DNA of 61,902 nucleotides from positions 1-61,902 of the forward strand of contig JAAMPI010000128.1 in the NCBI GenBank assembly GCA_013054445.1, read 5' to 3'. Position numbers and translations under genes: made by a program. Of the stretch, positions 56,420 through 61,902 are shown piece by piece (the stretch's first letter is position 1; each line of letters starts with the position of its first letter). The notes under the pieces were generated by a model that searched no databases, had not been told where the DNA came from, and was given only the letters and a program-made list of their open reading frames with translations. Source of the DNA: Cudoniella acicularis. Taxonomy: Eukaryota; Ascomycota; Leotiomycetes; Helotiales; Helotiaceae.

Positions 56420-57659
56420 GGTTTTGATTCCCAGATTTCAGTGGGGTTTGCGCTGTCCTGTATATCTGGCTGTGTGGAGACACTGGTGGGAGTCCAACTT
56501 CAAAAGAAGTGAACCCAAGTGATTCCTGGATGGGGGGAGAAGGGGGAATGCGCATGCGGCAATCTACGTGATGCGATGAAGTGCGCACCAGCGTGAGCGT
56601 TAAGGATTTGTTGGACGGCGGGCAGAGCTGGAGGTTGGATTTGGGAGGACTGGAAGCGGCGTCGAATGCGCCGAAAGGACTGAGAGCGCTGCGATTAGGC
56701 CTGAGTTCGTGGTGGAGGAGGTGGTGGTGATGCTCCCGAGTCCTTAATGCCAGGTGCAAGAGACCCGTTTCAGGCGAATTTGCGGAGGGTCAACAAGGGT
56801 TGCGCCTGCGTGTTCCCACAGTGATCTAGTGCCAAGCCAAGCTGCCGTTTCAGATGGTTGAATCCAAATATGAATGTTCAGACCGCCGTTACTGATCAGA
56901 TATCTTCTAAACGGTGACGTGAAAAGTTAAAGGACCACGAGAGGAGAAGCTGTAAAATCTTCAAGAGGCTTTGGAAATTCCCACGCAAGCCCATCGGGTC
57001 TCTTCTGGGTCGCGGTCGTGAAGCCAGCCTTGAAGCGAAGCGTCCGCTTTGTGCTCAAAATAGCAAATCCCCTAGGGCGCAACGTTAGGGAGCCACGCCA
57101 CAACGACACGAAGCCAAACACACTAGCCACAGGTCCAATCAGCGCTGTGGCTGCATCATCTCCCGGGCTGTGGATGCACTGGGTGCGCTAGGTGCACTGG
57201 GTGTGCTGCAGAGTCGTTGAGGCTGTGCTGCGAGTTCGAGCTGATCTGCCGTAACGCCAAGACACTGCGGGCAGACATCGTGGGCAGATCTCGAGGTCAA
57301 GGCCGTCAACCGATGATACGGGTACACTGCTCGCCGAAGCGCATCATCACCATCACCGTGGAGAATCGTATTCCATGCGCTATGGCATCCGAACCTGGTG
57401 CTCTATTCGCCTAGAAGAAGCCTCCAAGTCCAACCGCCAACTTCCAACTTCCAACTTCCAAGTTCCAACACCGTTCACACGTGCTACGCCTCCCGAGTGC
57501 GAGATTTCACACACCCACGTCTACCTCATGCCTTGCGAGTGCCACGCTCTTGAGACACCCCCATGAGCTTGGGTATAACCTTCTTCTCCCTGCACTTTTT
57601 AAATCTATGAGGTGTCTACCCCAGGTCTCCAACGCTTCAACTCCAACCAGCATCTTTTA
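56420..57659. other. intergenic; promoter of chitin synthase gene
   Basis: 1.2 kb with no supported gene. Holds a short tandem repeat of 9-mers at 57175-57210 (TGCACTGGG, TGCGCTAGG, TGCACTGGG, TGTGCTGCA) and a CAACTTCC tandem repeat near 57438-57466. The frames here are repeat- or composition-driven. Confidence 0.6.
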
Positions 57660-58356
57660 TTAAGCCTTTGCCTCTGGGAACGTATCTTTCAAAAAGTTCT
57701 TCGAAAATCTCGTACACTGCTCATAGGCTATTTCAAACCCGTCTCTACCACCATAATACGGGTCGTCAACTTCCTCAGCCCTCTTCTTCCCAGCAAACTC
57801 GCCAAACAGCATGACCTTGGCTTTGCCACCTGCCCGCTGATGAATTCTTTGAAGGTCTCGAAGGTTGTCTCGGTCCTGTGGTAAACCCAAGTCAGAAGTA
57901 CTCGAGACAAACATGGGATAAGCTCGAGAGATATGATTCAAGGACTGTGGAATAGGTCTCGAAGTGTTAAATTGCATTCACAGTCCATAATTGACCTGAT
58001 GGTTTAGGAAGTTCACACCGACCATTGCAAAAATGAAGTCAAAACGTTGAAAGTCCGAAACATGGATCTGAGAGGCGGTTAGCCATGAAAAGAGTGATGT
58101 TTTCCATCGATGTTCTACTTGCCTTCCGAGCCGCATGGTCGTAATCCGTAATTCCATTGTCCTCAAGAGTTGACATTGTCCTTGAATCAGGGCTTGAGCC
58201 GGTATGATAAGCCCCAGTTCCACAAGAGTCTACCTCAGAGACCAGAGCCTTGTATGGTGGCTTCGAGACAATAGACCTGAAGATGCCTTCGGCCATTGTT
58301 GAACGGCAGATGTTTCCCAGGCATACAAACAGAATAGAGATTTGATCCTCGGCCAT
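57660..58356 (-). CDS. Low-molecular-weight phosphotyrosine protein phosphatase
   Basis: Exons 58356-58123, 58067-58023 and 57875-57660 give 164 residues, the usual size of the family. The P-loop CLGNICRST starts at residue 12 (C-x5-R with nucleophile Cys). Further motifs are VDSCGTGAYHTGSSPDSRTM and, at the C-terminus, EEVDDPYYGG with the general-acid Asp. Splicing restores DHAARK-IHVSDFQRFDFIFAM-DRDNLRDLQRI. Intron 1 (58068-58122, 55 nt) starts with GC (GCAAGT) and ends CAG, a GC-AG intron; intron 2 (57876-58022) is 147 nt. The enzyme removes phosphate from phosphotyrosine and small phosphomonoesters in the cytosol. Intact. Confidence 0.93.
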
Positions 58357-59596
58357 TTCTGTGATTGTTGCTCACGTGCAAGCTGTTTCGAGAACGGAAG
58401 CTCAACGGCTGGTGTTGTTAGAAAGTTCCAGTTGCGGCATAGGTTGTTGGTGGTTGACCTTACGGGGAGCCGCGAACGCCCAATGTGCAACTACTTTTAC
58501 TTGGCAATGGCCTGGTCCACAAGCAAAATTACTCAGCTGGGGGCGCTTCCGTAGGCACAATTTTGAATAGAAAATAATTTCCCGTTCCTTTTATTTTTGC
58601 TTACATCAGACAACAAATTGATGATTTCGGTACCTTGGTTCCGAATGCTTAAGGTTAGGACAATTAAGGCTTGATATTGCGCATGCTAATGGGGGATCAA
58701 GAGTCTCTTTACTCGGGTATGATAAGCGAGCCCGCGAGGGTGGAAGTTTTCCACATGAGAACTCCTGGTGGAACACTACAACACCATATCTCCTCCACTA
58801 AAAGTATGGATCACCAAGCTGTCTACCCCGAGGTCTATACTGATGCAAAACACATTCTTTCTATCTCGTTTAGTCCAACCTCGGAGCTGCGCAACTCGCT
58901 ATGATCCCAATCCAAACTGGCACTGTCGTCACTCGAGCGCGAATTCCATGGGCGAACATCGAGCAGCTTCATGGACGGGTCGTCTAACGTTTTGCTCAAC
59001 CATCATACCCCTCACTCTGCATCTGAAGAGATTCCCCACCATCATGAGTAATTGCAGTAGCCGCGCTTCTGCGATTCGTTACCCTCCAAATTTCTGCATG
59101 GAGAGGGCGGCCTCAGCTCATCTCGCGTGGCATGGTATGCACTCTTTTATATACATATAGAGCTCCCGTTATTATCCACATTGTACTCTTTGGGAATTGG
59201 GCAACGCCTCCCCGCAATAATTTTGACCTTTTTTGGGCGCACAATACTTTGTGTTCCATAGAGCTGGGGTTATTGCATCTAGCCTAATGTCACAAATTAA
59301 GAGGCTGTCGCCACAGTCCCGGATAGTCAAATCTATTCATGTACCTCCGTTCAACCTTCTTATCGACTTGCGTGTACCGCAGGGCACAGGTTTTAATTGT
59401 GCAAGGCAGAAATTGAGAACTATATTGAGGAAGTCCCTCTTTCTTGGTCTTGTCAAGGTTATCTGCATCACCAGTTTCTTTCCTGGTAAGTGACGCTTCT
59501 CAGTTGGTTGAGACTTCACCAGCATAGCTTCAACCCAACACAACCGCTTTGTGCTAGTGCTTGTTTCTTGGCCTCTCCACCAGCCATACATATACA
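58357..59596. other. divergent intergenic region, no gene seen
   Basis: Between the head-to-head phosphatase and sedolisin genes. Plus-strand frames of 60-130 codons (58671-59160, 59233-59493) have no domain and differ in composition from neighbouring genes. The last 100 bases before 59597 look like a 5' leader. Confidence 0.6.
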
Positions 59597-61606
59597 ATGC
59601 ATTCCCTTTCGATTTTGACCGTTTTGGTCACGGCAATTGGAAGCGCAGTAGCACCTAATCCTGCTACCTTCATCTCTCGAGACCCTTCGGCTTTGACGGT
59701 CTTCGAGTCACTCCGCGAGACACCCCAAGGATGGACCAAGTTGGAGAAACCAAATCCTGCCAAACGTCTTCGGCTGCGCATTGCTCTTCAGGAACCAGAT
59801 CACGAGCTTTTCGAGAAGACTCTCTTCGCAGTATCGGACCCGAAACACTCTAGCTACGGCCAGCATCTGAAGCGCGAGGAAGTGAAAGCTCTTGTTAAAC
59901 CAAGAGATGAATCAACGGAAACGGTTCTCTCTTGGTTGCGGATTTCCGGCATTTCAGAGTCTGATATTGATAACGATGGGGAATGGATTAATTTCTATGT
60001 CCCTGTTTCCAAGGCCGAGGAGATTCTAAATACTACTTTCAATTACTGGGCACGGGATGGAGACAAGCCCAATATCAAAGAAATCCGGTCAATGCAATAC
60101 TCCGTACCTCTCAGCGTTTCTTCACATATCGTCATGATTCAACCCACCACCAGATTCGGCCAAATAATGGCAGAACGAAGCACCGCTTTCATCGTATCGC
60201 ACGCCGCTCCTTCAACTCAAGATTCAGCGGTAGCTGTCCCTTCTCTCAAATTGGACCCGTCTTGCCAAACAGTCATTACTCCGGAATGTCTCCGCGCAAT
60301 GTACAACGTTGGAGACTACATGGCTGACTCCCGAGCTGGCTCCTTATTTGGAGTCTGCGGATATCTCCAAGAATATGCTAAATACGATGCCTATCAATTG
60401 TTCGTCGACAAGTTCGCACCATATGCCAAGAGCCAGAATTTCAGCTATGTCAAAGTCAATGGTGGCCTGAATACACAGACCAGCGTCATTGGCCTTGACG
60501 ATGTCGAAGCCAATCTCGATATCCAATACACGTCCACTCTCGGGTACAATGAGAAAATCAACTACTACAGCACGGGTGGCCAGGGGCTGTTAGTTCCCGA
60601 TCTCGATGAACCAAATCAAGCCAGCAATCAGAATGAGCCTTATTTGGATTTTTTGACCTACATCTTGGCGCTTGATGATAGTAAATTGCCTCAAACTATC
60701 ACTACCTCGTATGGAGAGGATGAGCAAAGCATTCCGGAAGCATATACAAGGATAGTTTGCAATATGTTTGGTCAACTTGGCATGCGAGGCGTTTCGATCA
60801 TTTTCAGTAGTGGAGATACTGGTGTTGGCAGTGCTTGCCAGACGAATGATGGGAAAAATACCACTCGGTTCTTACCTATGTTCCCTGCCTCTTGTCCCTA
60901 CGTAACATCAGTACGTCCACATCCTTTCCTCTCCCTTCAGAAAGCACTCAAAAGAAATTCACATTGCCCTCTACCCACCGCTTTAAAACTAAACACTAAC
61001 ATCATCTAGGTTGGAGCAACATTCCACTACCCCGAAGAGGCCCTCTACTTCTCCTCCGGCGGCTTCTCCAACCGCTTCCCCCGACCCTCCTACCAAGACA
61101 CCGCAGTAAAAGACTACCTCAGCATACTCGGCCCCACTCAATGGTCTAGCCTCTACAATGCCAGTGGCCGCGGCTTCCCCGACATCTCGGCACAAGGGTA
61201 CAACTTCTCCATCATGGAAAAAGACCCCACAACAGGAATAATAAGCACAATAATGGTAGCCGGGACTAGCGCCTCTGCGCCCACCGTTGCTGGCATCGTT
61301 GCACTATTGAACAATGCCCGTTTGCAAGTTGGGCAGAAACCGTTGGGGTTTTTGAATCCGTGGTTGTATGGTGCGGGGAAGGCGGGCTTAACTGATGTTG
61401 TGCTTGGGGGGTCGAGGGGGTGTACTGGAAGGGATATTTATAGTGGGTTGCCGAGTCCGCTTGTGCCGCATGCGAGCTGGAATGCGACGAAGGGGTGGGA
61501 TCCGGTTAGTGGGCTTGGGTCGCCGGATTTTGGGAAGCTGTTGAGTATTAGTACGCCGGGGAATAAGTTGCCGAGGATTGGAAATTGTAGTGGTGATTCT
61601 TGCTAG
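59597..61606 (+). CDS. Secreted sedolisin / tripeptidyl-peptidase (S53)
   Basis: Exons 59597-60910 and 61010-61606 (intron 99 nt) give 636 residues. A signal peptide (MHSLSILTVLVTAIGSAVA) is followed by the S53 pro-domain (RIALQEPDHELFEKTLFAVS, SDPKHSSYGQHL). The catalytic domain carries the Glu/Asp pair in LDDVEANLDIQY, the oxyanion Asp in SSGDTGVG and the nucleophile Ser in AGTSASAPTVAG. The C-terminal calcium site is seen in TDVVLGGSRGC and GWDPVSGLGSPDF. Sedolisins are acid proteases; fungal members such as SedB release tripeptides extracellularly. All catalytic residues are present and the splice joins PYVTS-VGATFHYPEE in frame. The 3' flank to 61774 holds nothing further. Confidence 0.95.
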
Positions 61607-61774
61607 GTGGAGCTTGGGTATGAGACGAGGGTGAGGAGATGGATTAGGGAAAGGAAACAAGAGGAATGAAAATGGGGTTAAGAGTATGGTTTTAACTTAA
61701 CGAAAAATACTTTATATTCTCTTAATGCTTTCTTTGTCACTACAATAATACAAAAATCATATTAGCCACGGCAA

Positions 61775-61902
61775 TCACTTGATATATTCAGCAATTAACC
61801 TCTCCAACTCGCTTTCTAAGGCTTCAAAATCCACCTTATACTCATCTTCAAGCTCCCCTTCCACCTCCCTCTCCCAAGGCTGCACCTCATCCAACAGCAC
61901 CT
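61775..61902 (-). CDS. 3' end of an unidentified gene
   Basis: The minus-strand frame is open from the window edge to a TGA at 61775-61777, about 42 residues, starting VLLDEVQPWEREVEGELEDE and ending ESELERLIAEYIK. The highly charged, helix-like C-terminus and strong codon pattern look coding. The family cannot be told from this fragment. It is tail-to-tail with the sedolisin gene. Confidence 0.5.
   Translation of the reverse strand, partial: VLLDEVQPWEREVEGELEDEYKVDFEALESELERLIAEYIK

Noticed and set aside
58671..59160. Frames of 77 and 130 codons
   Set aside because: No domain or consistent codon pattern; intergenic between two solid genes.
1..61902. CRISPR array, bacterial-type operons, tRNA or rRNA genes
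   Set aside because: The sequence is fungal; no spaced identical repeats of CRISPR type were seen, and no convincing tRNA or rRNA was found by eye.

Overview
The window is genomic DNA of a filamentous ascomycete (Pezizomycotina), most likely a Leotiomycete or close relative. Signs of this are many short GT-AG introns of about 45-75 nt, fungus-specific families (HET, CFEM/rhodopsin, DUF3176, UstYa-like, class III chitin synthase, sedolisin) and RIP-style decay (C-to-T and G-to-A changes, TAG stops, an AT-rich gene-free block). The species assignment is inference. Gene models were built by reading splice signals and checking that the joined reading frames close. Lengths given are for the joined proteins.

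Region 1-31 kb (accessory, decaying). It opens with the 3' end of an AtuA-type (DUF1446) gene and a HET-domain gene that has lost the core of its domain. Next is a four-exon gene of unknown function (3361-4426). All three of its introns carry an ATGCANTGCAT palindrome fused to the branch site, and more copies form an array just downstream. A STAND-N-like/ubiquitin-like/zinc-finger protein gene (5377-7884) sits between two diverged copies of a roughly 400-bp repeat. A RIP-damaged Tc1/mariner element with intact TIRs follows, then an alpha/beta-hydrolase pseudogene, a FAD-monooxygenase/membrane-cyclase fusion with one stop codon, and a broken CFEM receptor-like gene. A GH76 mannanase gene and a DUF3176 gene in this part are intact. 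The block ends in tandem repeats of about 180 bp, a 3-kb RIP-degraded LTR-retroelement and a better preserved solo LTR next to N bases.

Region 32-62 kb (conserved, gene dense). Here are an Nramp metal transporter, an MFS transporter, a cation/Ca exchanger, a five-exon UstYa-like oxidase gene, mitochondrial release factor 1, gamma-glutamyltranspeptidase (one single-base frame break), a PNUTS/Ppn1-like PP1 regulator with a CCCH finger, the ER-Golgi SM protein Sly1, a class III chitin synthase, a low-molecular-weight phosphotyrosine phosphatase, a secreted sedolisin, and the 3' end of one further minus-strand gene. Most are housekeeping, cell-wall or transport genes with independent promoters. 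I see no biosynthetic cluster or operon-like grouping.

The strongest unexplained signal is the intron/branch-site palindrome system at 3.4-4.6 kb.
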